A DNA stretch of 34,381 nucleotides, taken from an uncultured Granulicella sp. Its GTDB lineage: Bacteria; Acidobacteriota; Terriglobia; Terriglobales; Acidobacteriaceae. Shown here piece by piece: positions 9,775 through 17,559 of this stretch. Position numbers and translations under genes: made by a program. The stretch is taken from assembly GCA_937873265.1 (NCBI GenBank), contig CALMVL010000242.1, forward strand, positions 1-34,381, written 5' to 3'. Position 1 is the stretch's first letter, and each line of letters starts with the position of its first letter. The notes beneath the pieces were generated by a model that saw nothing but the letters and a program-made list of their open reading frames with translations, was not told where the DNA came from and ran no database searches.

Positions 9775-11199
9775 GTGACCGCGAAGATCCTAGACAAACA
9801 AGCAACTCACCCCAATCTGATTCTCGGGATCTGCTGCATGAGCCTGCTCATTGTGGGCATGGACGTCACGATCGTGAATGTGGCGTTGCCCGCGATCCAG
9901 CGTGATCTCCATGCCACGCTTTCCGGCCTGCAGTGGGTCGTTGATGCGTACACGCTGGTCGTGGCCAGTTTGCTGATGTTTTCCGGGGCAGTGAGCGATC
10001 GTGTCGGACGGCGACGTGTCTTTCAGATTGGGCTGGTGATGTTTACGGCAGGATCTGTGCTCTGCTCGCTGGCGCACAGCATTGGGCAGCTGGTGGCTTT
10101 TCGCGCGATTCAGGGGCTGGGTGCATCCATGCTGAATCCCGTGGCGCTGTCGATCATTGCGAACGCCTTTCCGCAACCGAAGGACCGGGCGAGGGCGGTG
10201 GGGATCTGGGGCGCCGTTGCTGGAGTGTCGCTGGCATTGGGACCGCCACTGGGCGGAGCGTTGACGCAAAGTATCGGCTGGCGGGCGATCTTCTGGATCA
10301 ATCTGCCGATCGGGCTGATGGCCGTGGTGCTGGCGGCGCTGTTTGTGCCGGAGTCGAAGGCGGCGAAGGCGAGGACTTTTGATCCCGTCGGGCAGGCGCT
10401 GGTCTTCCTTTTTCTGGTTGCCGCGACCTATGCGGTGATCGATGGACCGCATGCGGGCTGGCGGTCAGCGCAGACGGTCGCACTTTTTGCGCTCGCGGCG
10501 GCGAGCCTCTGCGGCTTTCTCCTCTATGAGGGACGGCGACGGGAGCCGTTGCTGGACTTGCGTTTTTTTCAGAGTGTGCCGTTCAGCACGGCGGCGGTGC
10601 TGGCGATGTGTGCCTTTGCGTCGTTTGCGGGATTTTTGTTCCTGAATGCGTTGTACCTGCAACAGGTGCGCGGCTTCTCGGCATTTCGGACGGGACTGTA
10701 CACGCTGCCGCTTGCGCTGATGCTGATGGTGTGCGCGCCGATCTCCGGGAGAATGGTGGGCAGCCTGGGGACGCGGCTGCCCTTGTTGCTCTCCGGCGGC
10801 GGCTTTCTGTTCAGCACTCTGCTGCTGACGCGATTGCACGAGGGAACGCCGATTCCGGTGCTGATGATTTCCTATGTGCTGTTTGGCGTGGGGCTCGGGA
10901 TGGTAAACCCGGCGATCACCAACAGCGCCGTGGCGGGCATGCCGCTGTCCCAGGCCGGGGTGGCGGCGGCGATCGCGTCCACCAGTAGACAGGTTGGGGC
11001 AGCGCTGGGCGTGGCGGTGGCGGGAACGGTCGTGAATGCCAGCCGCGCCCACGGGACAGACTTTGCGCGGGCCACACACCCCATCTGGTGGGCGATGGCG
11101 GCGGCTGGCGCGGTCGTGCTCGGGGCCGGCTTCGTCTCCAACACGGCTTGGGCCAAGAGGAGCGCGGAACAGGTAGCGGGATTGTTGACGGCGACTTGA
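9775..11199 (+). CDS. MFS transporter, DHA2 (14-TM EmrB/QacA-type) drug/proton antiporter
   Basis: This 474-residue multi-pass inner-membrane exporter should use the proton gradient to extrude drugs, metabolites or other small molecules. Family motifs are clear: MDVTIVNVALPAI in TM1 (29-41, the D1 motif of 14-TM exporters), GAVSDRVGRRRV (71-82, motif A), RAIQGLGASML (110-120, motif B) and GAVAGVSLALGPPLGG (146-161, motif C antiporter signature). The length fits the DHA2 subfamily. No membrane-fusion (EmrA) partner is adjacent, so it probably acts alone. The start is GTG at 9775; an overlapping ATG two codons earlier stops immediately in its own frame. It is convergent with the cupredoxin gene; the 220-base gap 11200-11419 shows no clear terminator or gene. 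Confidence 0.93.
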   Translation: MTAKILDKQATHPNLILGICCMSLLIVGMDVTIVNVALPAIQRDLHATLSGLQWVVDAYTLVVASLLMFSGAVSDRVGRRRVFQIGLVMFTAGSVLCSLAHSIGQLVAFRAIQGLGASMLNPVALSIIANAFPQPKDRARAVGIWGAVAGVSLALGPPLGGALTQSIGWRAIFWINLPIGLMAVVLAALFVPESKAAKARTFDPVGQALVFLFLVAATYAVIDGPHAGWRSAQTVALFALAAASLCGFLLYEGRRREPLLDLRFFQSVPFSTAAVLAMCAFASFAGFLFLNALYLQQVRGFSAFRTGLYTLPLALMLMVCAPISGRMVGSLGTRLPLLLSGGGFLFSTLLLTRLHEGTPIPVLMISYVLFGVGLGMVNPAITNSAVAGMPLSQAGVAAAIASTSRQVGAALGVAVAGTVVNASRAHGTDFARATHPIWWAMAAAGAVVLGAGFVSNTAWAKRSAEQVAGLLTAT

Positions 11200-11419
11200 G
11201 CGGCCCTTGGAGCTGCGAGCGGTAGCGCCTGAAGCGAAGATCTCTCCGATTCGCCGACGCAAGACCACCCTTGGCAACAGCACGGTGTCGGCAGACCCCC
11301 GTGAAGTATTGGTAGAGCCATCGACATCGTCCCGAAGCCTCCCCAGCCGGGTCCTACGGCATACAGTCCGCAACGACACACGGCTGCGTGGCTGTCCCCC
11401 ATCCAAGGAGGCTGTCGCG

Positions 11420-12145
11420 TCAATAAGCGGGATCCCGCTCAGGCCCGTACGGCTCGCCGAACTTGTTCGTGTGCGGCTGCCGAGGTCCGGTGGATGCCGG
11501 GATGAGAAAGGGGCCGAGGCGCTGGTTGGTGCTAGAAAGATGCACCGTGTGAACCCATCGAGCGAGGTTCGACTCGGTCTGCCCTTCCACCCAAAGATGG
11601 ATCTCGTACTCTCCCGGAGGCACATCGGGGATCAGGAACTGCCCGGAGGCGTTGGCGATGCTGAAGAGCGGTGTTGTGAGCGAGAGGACGACCGCGCTCA
11701 TCTCCGGGTGGATGTTACAGAAGATGTACGACACGCCTTCGCGGGAGAAGACGACATTCTTGGTCTTCCCGGCCTCGTAGAGTCCCAGGTCGAAGCGCTT
11801 GCCGTCGAAGAGCGAGAACACGTTGTGAAAGAAAGGGTCGTGGTTGGGGAAGGCGACGGACGCACCCACGGGCACGACCAGCACGTGCGGGGAGAACGTC
11901 TTATTTTTTTGCGAAAGGACATAGCTGCCCTGGGGACTGAAGGCCACGACACCAAGGCTGCCCATCGGCTTCAGCCAGAGCACCGCAGGAGGAAGGTGTT
12001 GCGCGTGGCCGTGCGGCGGGGAAGGCGGCTGCTGTTGCAACTCCGCGGAAACGGCCAAGGTGGTTTGCGCGGGCAACCGTACTGCGGGCGCCATCCACAC
12101 TCCGACTCCGGCGAGCCCACAGAAGAAGCTTCGCCGCGCGCTCAA
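11420..12145 (-). CDS. Periplasmic cupredoxin (plastocyanin/MauL-like) with carboxypeptidase-regulatory-like C-domain
   Basis: This 241-residue exported protein is the last gene of an eight-gene operon. The N-terminus (MSARRSFFCGLAGVGVWMAP) looks like a signal peptide. A cupredoxin domain (about 53-155) carries a complete type-1 copper ligand set: His107 in FFHNVFS, then Cys143, His146 and Met149 in FCNIHPEM. This should make it a mononuclear blue copper electron carrier. Residues about 158-215 form a small beta-sandwich of the carboxypeptidase-regulatory type (FLIPDVPPGEYEIHLWVEG). A histidine-containing stretch, PPHGHAQHLPP, lies just before the cupredoxin domain. The start is TTG at 12145, overlapping the upstream stop codon as TTGA. 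The electron donor and acceptor are unknown; the operon context suggests a periplasmic redox or copper-responsive role. Confidence 0.85.
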   Translation of the reverse strand: MSARRSFFCGLAGVGVWMAPAVRLPAQTTLAVSAELQQQPPSPPHGHAQHLPPAVLWLKPMGSLGVVAFSPQGSYVLSQKNKTFSPHVLVVPVGASVAFPNHDPFFHNVFSLFDGKRFDLGLYEAGKTKNVVFSREGVSYIFCNIHPEMSAVVLSLTTPLFSIANASGQFLIPDVPPGEYEIHLWVEGQTESNLARWVHTVHLSSTNQRLGPFLIPASTGPRQPHTNKFGEPYGPERDPAY

Positions 12146-13668
12146 AATCTGTACCCCGCCGCAGCGCCGAAGATGTTGCTGTTGGCCGCCGGTGCGCCTG
12201 TCGAGAACGAAGCGATGCGGCGATACTCGAAGGAGAAGACGAGGTAAGCGCTCGGGCTCCAGATGGTGTTTCCGACGAGGGTACGGTTGCGTGCCAGGTC
12301 CGCATAGAGAGCGGAGTTGCTGGTGGGAAAGGCGCGGAGCTCCTTCGCGAAGGCCTGGTCAAGACCCAGTGCGGCATTGAACTCCAGCCGTTCCCCGGCG
12401 CGTCGCTTCAACTGCGCCCAGCCGCCGACGTCGTCCAGCGGACGAATCAGCAGAGAGGTCCCTTGCTGTCGCGAGACCACGTCCTTGTACGCTCCGGCGC
12501 CCAGGCCGCCCAGCGCCAGGCCTCGGTAGACGCTGCCAGTCAGCTGCAGGCCTGCCCACTGAGGGGTACGGAAGTCGAGCGTAGTGGCCCACGCGTCATA
12601 GTTGGGCAGGCCGGCCCGTCGATGAGGGCTGAAATAGCCGCCAACCCCCAGGGCGCCGTCCGTCGGTGTTTTCCCGTTCGCCAAGCCAATGTGGAGTTCG
12701 GTTCCAGGCCAGCGGCTCCCCTCTGCCAGGCTGGCATTGCCGGATGTGGTGTAGGCGAGGGCCGGAGGGTCCGGCACGTCGATCAGGGCAGCGCTGATCG
12801 CCAGCAGGTGCGACCCGAGTGAGACGTCGTGCGAGATGCCGGCCTGCGGCGTCCACTGCCAAAGATTGCCCGACCAGGCCAGCGCCGGCTCTGCGACGGC
12901 CACGAGCGATGTGGGTGCGTTGGGGCTCAGGATCGGCCGATCAAACTCGACAAATGCTGCCGTGTGCTGCCAATCAAGAATCGCATGCGCGGTTCGCAGG
13001 CGCAGCAGCCCAGGAACGTCGGCATTGACGCCCTGGGAGGAGCTGCCGAGGAAGTCCATCGTGAAGTCGGCGTGGCTCTGGCCGCCGCCAAGGGTCGGCC
13101 CGCGTGCGTCGATGCCGATGGAGGTCTGCCGCAGCGAGGCACCCGTGCTGCCCGGACCACCCAGCGCGACTGCGGGGCCGGCCGGGATGTCCACGCCACC
13201 CGTGTTCACAAATCCGTTCAGCAGAACCAGACCACGCAAAGTGACGGGATACTTCGAACTGCTCTCAACTTTGGCCTGATTCAGAGTTGCGAGTTCACTG
13301 TCCTGTACGGCCTCATGCTCGGTCCGCTGCTCGCTGGTCTGTGCTGCCGTTTGATCACGCGGGCCAGCGAGCTCCTGTGCCGAGCTGCTCGCGTCTTCAG
13401 AAGGCGCGGCCGTCCCCAGGTGCTGCTCGAGCGCGGCGAGGGACCGTCTCAGATCCGAAAGATCTTTCTGCGACTGATCGATCTGTGCCTGCGCCTGCGC
13501 GATGGCAGCCGCGATCCGCTGGATCTCCTGCTGCGGTGCGGCTGCAGCCTGCTGCGCGCCCGCGTGTGCAGCGAGGAGCAACAGCAACGGCAACGTCTGG
13601 CCGAGCGTCCTGACGCGGGCGCCCGCGCGGCGAAGCATCCGGCGGGGCAGAAGGGGTAGGCGGATCAT
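12142..13668 (-). CDS. Outer-membrane beta-barrel (porin-like) with N-terminal coiled coil
   Basis: This 508-residue exported protein has a signal peptide (about 1-38, ending AHAGAQ). A predicted coiled coil (about 46-87, QQEIQRIAAAIAQAQ onward) and a Gln/Glu/Ser-rich spacer follow. From about 140 to the end come amphipathic beta-strands rich in aromatic and Gly residues, and the protein ends GAAAGYRF, with the terminal Phe typical of outer-membrane barrels. Coiled coil plus barrel is the plan of trimeric porins such as the OprP/DcaP type, where the coiled coil binds the periplasmic face. The substrate is not identifiable. ATG at 13668 has GGAGG 7 bases upstream and overlaps the kinase stop by 4 bases (ATGA). 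It is cotranscribed with the two-component system and the cupredoxin. Confidence 0.75.
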   Translation of the reverse strand: MIRLPLLPRRMLRRAGARVRTLGQTLPLLLLLAAHAGAQQAAAAPQQEIQRIAAAIAQAQAQIDQSQKDLSDLRRSLAALEQHLGTAAPSEDASSSAQELAGPRDQTAAQTSEQRTEHEAVQDSELATLNQAKVESSSKYPVTLRGLVLLNGFVNTGGVDIPAGPAVALGGPGSTGASLRQTSIGIDARGPTLGGGQSHADFTMDFLGSSSQGVNADVPGLLRLRTAHAILDWQHTAAFVEFDRPILSPNAPTSLVAVAEPALAWSGNLWQWTPQAGISHDVSLGSHLLAISAALIDVPDPPALAYTTSGNASLAEGSRWPGTELHIGLANGKTPTDGALGVGGYFSPHRRAGLPNYDAWATTLDFRTPQWAGLQLTGSVYRGLALGGLGAGAYKDVVSRQQGTSLLIRPLDDVGGWAQLKRRAGERLEFNAALGLDQAFAKELRAFPTSNSALYADLARNRTLVGNTIWSPSAYLVFSFEYRRIASFSTGAPAANSNIFGAAAGYRF

Positions 13669-15458
13669 TTCAGTGCCTCCAGGGCGCTCTTGCTGTTGAG
13701 AGTTCGATCGGTCGCGGACGCGCGTGCGATGGAAAGCACAAAAACCGTTTCTCCTGGCCGGCTGCGAACTAGCTTCACCGATCCACCGTGCTCCTGCGCG
13801 ACGACGTGAGCCATGGTCAGGCCGAGCCCCGTTCCGTTCTGCTTTCCCTCGCTCACGAAGGGCTCGAAGAGGCTCTGGCGGATGCCGTCCGCGACGCCGA
13901 CACCGTCATCCATGATGCGAACGTCTACCGTCTCTGCCGAGGCGGCGATCTCTGCGGTGACCCGCCGATTGCCCACGCCGCCACGCGCTGCCTGGCACGC
14001 ATTGAGCAACAGGTTGTAGAGCGCGCGTTCCACCTGGCGGGCATCGACCATCGCCGAGGTCTGGCCGGGGTCGCACGATTCCGGGGCAAAGACCTGAACG
14101 GACTCGGCGTCCGGATGGGCACGCACCAGAATGAGCGCACGCTCCAGAATGTGGGCCAGCAGCTCCGGAGTACGCGGCACGGCGCCGCTGGATCGGCTGA
14201 AGATCAGCAGCGATTCGATGAGGTCGGTGGTTCCGTGCACCGCTGTGCGAATCTCCGCGAACAGTTCCCCGCGTTCGTCCTCGGAGAGCCTGGAATCGAC
14301 GAGGAACTCCGCGTTCGCGTAGACGGCAGCCAGGTAGTGACGCAGATCGTGCGAGACCGAGCTGGCCATGCGGCCGATGGTCGCCAGGCGCTCCGCCTCC
14401 AGCAGGGCTTGGCTCTTTTCACGAATCTGGCTGCTCATGGCCAGAAATGCATCGCTGAGCTCACGCACCTCGCGGGTTCCCTGCGGTCTCGGTGCGAGCG
14501 GTTTGGCGCTTTTTCCGTACTCGAGCACCGTACGAGTCAAGGCTTCGAGCGGACCGGTAATAAGGCCGGAGACGGCAAGCATCAACAGGGTGCCGACGCC
14601 GAGAGCGCACGCGCCAACAATCACCAGCAAACGATTCAGCTCATGATGTGCCTGCTCGGCATGGGCAAAGGACTTCATCACCACCAGGTGCAGCGGCTCG
14701 GATGCGACATTGGAAAGGTCGATGGAGGAGAGGAGATACCGCTGTCCGGCAAAGGTAACCGTAAGAGGTGAGTGGGAACCCGCGGCGCCCAGGTCAGGTT
14801 GAAGGTGGTCCCAGAGTGCCGGGTCGAGCGTGCTGGTAATGATGCGCTGTGCTGAAAGAAAGGCGACTTCCGCGGCAGACGTGTGCTGCGTCTGCCGAAC
14901 AAAGGAGGCGTCGACGGCATAACCGCTGAGAACGTAGCCGAGCAGAGTGCCGGCCTCATCGCTTCCGAAGTACAGCGGTCGCACGGAATACTCGTACAGC
15001 CGGCCGTCGCCGGTCAGGAGGAAGCGCCGGTCCGGCTCGCCCAGAGCGCGCGTCAGGCTGGCGCGCAGGTCGGGGCCGAAGGGTCCGCCGCGCGTGTAGG
15101 CCGCCACGATGTTGCCGTCACTTGCGGCGAGGGCGAAGAGATCGCTGTCGCTGACCGTCCAGAAGCGAACCCCGCCATCGGAGATGGTTCGGGGATCCCT
15201 GGTTGTCATCAAAGCCTTCAAGCTCGGCAGATCCGCAAGCAGCGCGTTCTCGCGGCGGAGCGCGGCGAGCCGTTGCGCGTCCACGGCTCGGAAGATCTCG
15301 ACCGAGCGGATCAGATCTCCGGAGAAGTCTTGGAGCACCTGGCGCTCGAGGCGATTGCGCACCACCCACAGGCTGGAGATGGTGATGCTGGTGATGACCA
15401 GAACCATCGCCGCGATCAGAACGGAGCGCGTCGGGAGTCCCTTCCACTGCTGCGTCAC
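13665..15458 (-). CDS. Sensor histidine kinase with large periplasmic domain
   Basis: This 597-residue membrane kinase has TM1 (about 13-33), a periplasmic sensor of about 240 residues (cache-like, with a helical start and mixed alpha/beta core), TM2 (about 277-300) and a HAMP-like linker (about 300-352). The dimerisation helix contains the phospho-acceptor His370 in SSVSHDLRHYLA. The ATPase domain has an N-box NLLLNACQA (Asn486), G1 MDDGVGVADG (Asp517), an F-box FEPFVSEGKQ and G2 GTGLGL (542-547). The ligand is unknown. The GTG start at 15458 is preceded by a G-rich ribosome-binding site. It lies 10 bases after the cognate response regulator, and its stop overlaps the porin start. It should phosphorylate that regulator in response to an envelope signal. 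Confidence 0.93.
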   Translation of the reverse strand: MTQQWKGLPTRSVLIAAMVLVITSITISSLWVVRNRLERQVLQDFSGDLIRSVEIFRAVDAQRLAALRRENALLADLPSLKALMTTRDPRTISDGGVRFWTVSDSDLFALAASDGNIVAAYTRGGPFGPDLRASLTRALGEPDRRFLLTGDGRLYEYSVRPLYFGSDEAGTLLGYVLSGYAVDASFVRQTQHTSAAEVAFLSAQRIITSTLDPALWDHLQPDLGAAGSHSPLTVTFAGQRYLLSSIDLSNVASEPLHLVVMKSFAHAEQAHHELNRLLVIVGACALGVGTLLMLAVSGLITGPLEALTRTVLEYGKSAKPLAPRPQGTREVRELSDAFLAMSSQIREKSQALLEAERLATIGRMASSVSHDLRHYLAAVYANAEFLVDSRLSEDERGELFAEIRTAVHGTTDLIESLLIFSRSSGAVPRTPELLAHILERALILVRAHPDAESVQVFAPESCDPGQTSAMVDARQVERALYNLLLNACQAARGGVGNRRVTAEIAASAETVDVRIMDDGVGVADGIRQSLFEPFVSEGKQNGTGLGLTMAHVVAQEHGGSVKLVRSRPGETVFVLSIARASATDRTLNSKSALEALK

Positions 15459-15468
15459 CGGACCCCCC

Positions 15469-16209
15469 TTAGGGTGTGAACTTATAGCCTGCGCCGTGGA
15501 CCGTGAGCAGGTGCCTGGGATTGGCGGGCTCCTGCTCGAGCTTCTGCCGCAGCTTCAGGATGAGGTTATCGACGGTGCGTGTCGTCGGGTAGGAGGTGTA
15601 GCCCCACACATGGTTCAGCAACGCCTCGCGTGTCAGCACGTGCTCCGCGTTTGCGGTTAGAAAGCGGAGCAGCTTGAACTCCAGTGCGGTGAGCGGGACG
15701 TCGACGCCGGCGCGCGCGGCGGTCATCTTGGAAAAATCCACGGTGCAAGCGCCGAAGTGGAAGGTTTCCGCAACAGCGGTTCCTTTCCGGCTGCGACGGA
15801 TGCTGGCTTGGGCTCGCGCCATAAGCTCGCGAGGGCTGAAGGGCTTGGTCACGTAGTCGTCCGCGCCCAGTTCCAGCAGCAAAACCTTGTCCACCACATC
15901 GGAGATGGCGCTCAGAATGATCACCGGTGTGGCATGGGAGATCGCTTTGAATTGACGGCACAGGTCCCGCCCCGAAATCTCCGGCAGAATCAGATCCAGG
16001 ATCACGAGCACCGGTTTTGCATGCTCGAAGCCTTCGAGCGCGGCGCTGCCGTCGCCGGCCAGAACGACCCCGTAGCCTTCCTCGGCGAACAAACGTCGCA
16101 ACACCCGCTGCATACGCGGATCGTCCTCGACGATGAGAACTCTCTCGGAGGGCTTCGCTGTGACGGGACGGCGGTCGGCCGAGAGGGGATTGGCAGGGGT
16201 GGGCAACAT
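15469..16209 (-). CDS. OmpR/PhoB-family response regulator
   Basis: This is a 246-residue transcription factor. The receiver domain (about 22-138) has the acidic pair Asp29-Asp30, phospho-acceptor Asp72 in VILDLILPE, Ser100 in ILSA and Lys122 in VTKPFSP. The C-terminal winged-helix domain (about 150-245) contains LTALEFKLLRFL, the recognition region TRTVDNLILKLRQKLE and the terminal GAGYKF hairpin. Family members bind tandem direct repeats with an 11-bp period. Just such repeats lie upstream of this operon at 21790-21819, so autoregulation is plausible. The first about 20 residues are a Pro-rich extension, and an internal start cannot be excluded. The ATG at 16209 lies 8 bases after the antiporter stop. 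Confidence 0.95.
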   Translation of the reverse strand: MLPTPANPLSADRRPVTAKPSERVLIVEDDPRMQRVLRRLFAEEGYGVVLAGDGSAALEGFEHAKPVLVILDLILPEISGRDLCRQFKAISHATPVIILSAISDVVDKVLLLELGADDYVTKPFSPRELMARAQASIRRSRKGTAVAETFHFGACTVDFSKMTAARAGVDVPLTALEFKLLRFLTANAEHVLTREALLNHVWGYTSYPTTRTVDNLILKLRQKLEQEPANPRHLLTVHGAGYKFTP

Positions 16210-16217
16210 CGCCTCGA

Positions 16218-17459
16218 TTATCTCGCCGACTCAAGGGCGACGCCAGCAGATGCGGCCATGACCTCGGGGGCGAGGCTCGGGGCGCGTGCTTTCAGCTTTG
16301 CCTTCACCATGGGGTTTGTCAGCATCGTGCTCGCTACGGCCATCAGCAGCAGAGCGGTAAAGGTTTCCGGCGTCAGGATTCGTTTTTCCAACAGTATTTC
16401 AGCAAAAATGATCATGATGAGCGCCTTGGTTTGCAGCAGCCATCCCACCAGGGGACCGTCCCGCTTCTCCCATCCAAGCATAGCGGCGGCAACGCGCGTG
16501 CCGAGCAGTTTGCCACCCACCGACGCGAGCAGCAGAACCGCCGCGGCAGCACAAACGCCGGCCCCGTGCAGGGCCCAGCTGGTCTTCAGGCCGGTGCTCA
16601 AGAAGAAGACGGGCATCAAGGCAAGCAGCACGCAGTCGCGAAAGAAAACCAGTCTCTGGCGATCGAACCATTCGGCATCGAGCACGGCGCCGGAGAGGTA
16701 AGCGCCTACCATGAAGTGCAGGCCAGCCCAATCTGCGGCAAAGGCCGTTCCCGTGAGCCAGATCAGGCTGATGTACCAGCGGTCTGTTCCGGGCGGGAGC
16801 CAGCGCATCAGTTTGCGGATGCCGGAACTCGCGATCGAAAAGGCCGCCAGAAAGAGAACCTGCCGGGTGATGCGCCGCCAATCCAGCAGAACGATCGCGA
16901 GCACACCCCAGATGGCGACGTCATCCAGGCTGGCGTAGCGCAGAACGCGTTGACCCAGCGGTTGGCGCAGCATCCCCAGTTGATCCAGAAAGAGCACCAG
17001 GATGGGCAGCGCCGTGACGGAGCAGGCCATGCCGACGCCGAGCACGAACTGCCATGGCCGGGCTGCGGAACCTGCCCAGCCGCCCGCGCGCAGCAGGCCA
17101 AGGGCGGCTATGCATCCGAAGAGCAGCGGCGTCCCCAGTGCCAGGCCGGCGGTCAGGCCTGTGTCGCGGCGGTGCCTCCAGGTGTCGCGCAGGTTGAGCT
17201 CAAGGCCCGCCAGCCACACAAACAACATAACCGCCCACCACGCGATACCGTTGAGCGCGCCCAGCACCTGCGGTTGGAAGAGCCCGCGATACACGTCCGG
17301 TAATCGGGCGCCGAGCACGCCCGGGCCGAGGACGATTCCGATCACGATCTGGACGACCACCAGTGGCGCGAAAGACTCGGTACGGCCCAGCCGCCAGATC
17401 AGGTACGGCACGGTGAACGTAAGCAACAGTGCAAGCAGGTAAAGCTCGGACGTTTTCAT
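16218..17459 (-). CDS. Cation:proton antiporter (CPA2/KefB-NapA-like)
   Basis: This 413-residue polytopic inner-membrane protein exchanges Na+ or K+ for protons. CPA2 marks are VWLAGLELNLRDTW in an early helix (81-94), the TM4 unwound motif TALPI (149-153) and the ion-binding Asp-Asp pair in TM5, SLDDVAIW (Asp179-Asp180), typical of electrogenic exchangers. There is no C-terminal NAD-binding (RCK/TrkA-N) domain, so it is a membrane-only type. ATG at 17459 was chosen because AGGA lies 8 bases upstream and the sequence goes straight into TM1; longer in-frame starts add a hydrophilic, unconserved-looking extension. It lies 100 bases after the P450 gene and 8 bases before the response regulator. 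Sitting inside a redox operon is unusual. Confidence 0.88.
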   Translation of the reverse strand: MKTSELYLLALLLTFTVPYLIWRLGRTESFAPLVVVQIVIGIVLGPGVLGARLPDVYRGLFQPQVLGALNGIAWWAVMLFVWLAGLELNLRDTWRHRRDTGLTAGLALGTPLLFGCIAALGLLRAGGWAGSAARPWQFVLGVGMACSVTALPILVLFLDQLGMLRQPLGQRVLRYASLDDVAIWGVLAIVLLDWRRITRQVLFLAAFSIASSGIRKLMRWLPPGTDRWYISLIWLTGTAFAADWAGLHFMVGAYLSGAVLDAEWFDRQRLVFFRDCVLLALMPVFFLSTGLKTSWALHGAGVCAAAAVLLLASVGGKLLGTRVAAAMLGWEKRDGPLVGWLLQTKALIMIIFAEILLEKRILTPETFTALLLMAVASTMLTNPMVKAKLKARAPSLAPEVMAASAGVALESAR

Positions 17460-17542
17460 CTGCCAGGTCCTGACGGTGTATTTGAGTTCGAGGCCAAGGT
17501 TCGCCGGCGAGCGCGCAATGCGGGACCGATTGGACGAATCAC
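17456..17542 (-). CDS. Possible 28-residue leader peptide before the antiporter
   Basis: Within the 100-base gap between the P450 and the antiporter there is a GTG start at 17542 with GGAG 8 bases upstream. It opens a 28-codon frame rich in Arg, Pro and Ser (begins MIRPIGPALRARRR). Its TGA stop overlaps the antiporter ATG as ATGA, the arrangement used for translational coupling. It may be a real leader peptide or chance; no homologue is recognised and codon statistics cannot decide at this length. Confidence 0.25.
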   Translation of the reverse strand: MIRPIGPALRARRRTLASNSNTPSGPGR

Positions 17543-17559
17543 GCTGCGCTCTCCGAAAC

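Noticed and set aside
10465-11625. A 386-codon minus-strand frame opposite the MFS transporter
   Set aside because: It is Arg/Ser-rich with no family resemblance and lies antisense to a transporter with all DHA2 motifs; typical of GC-rich shadow frames.
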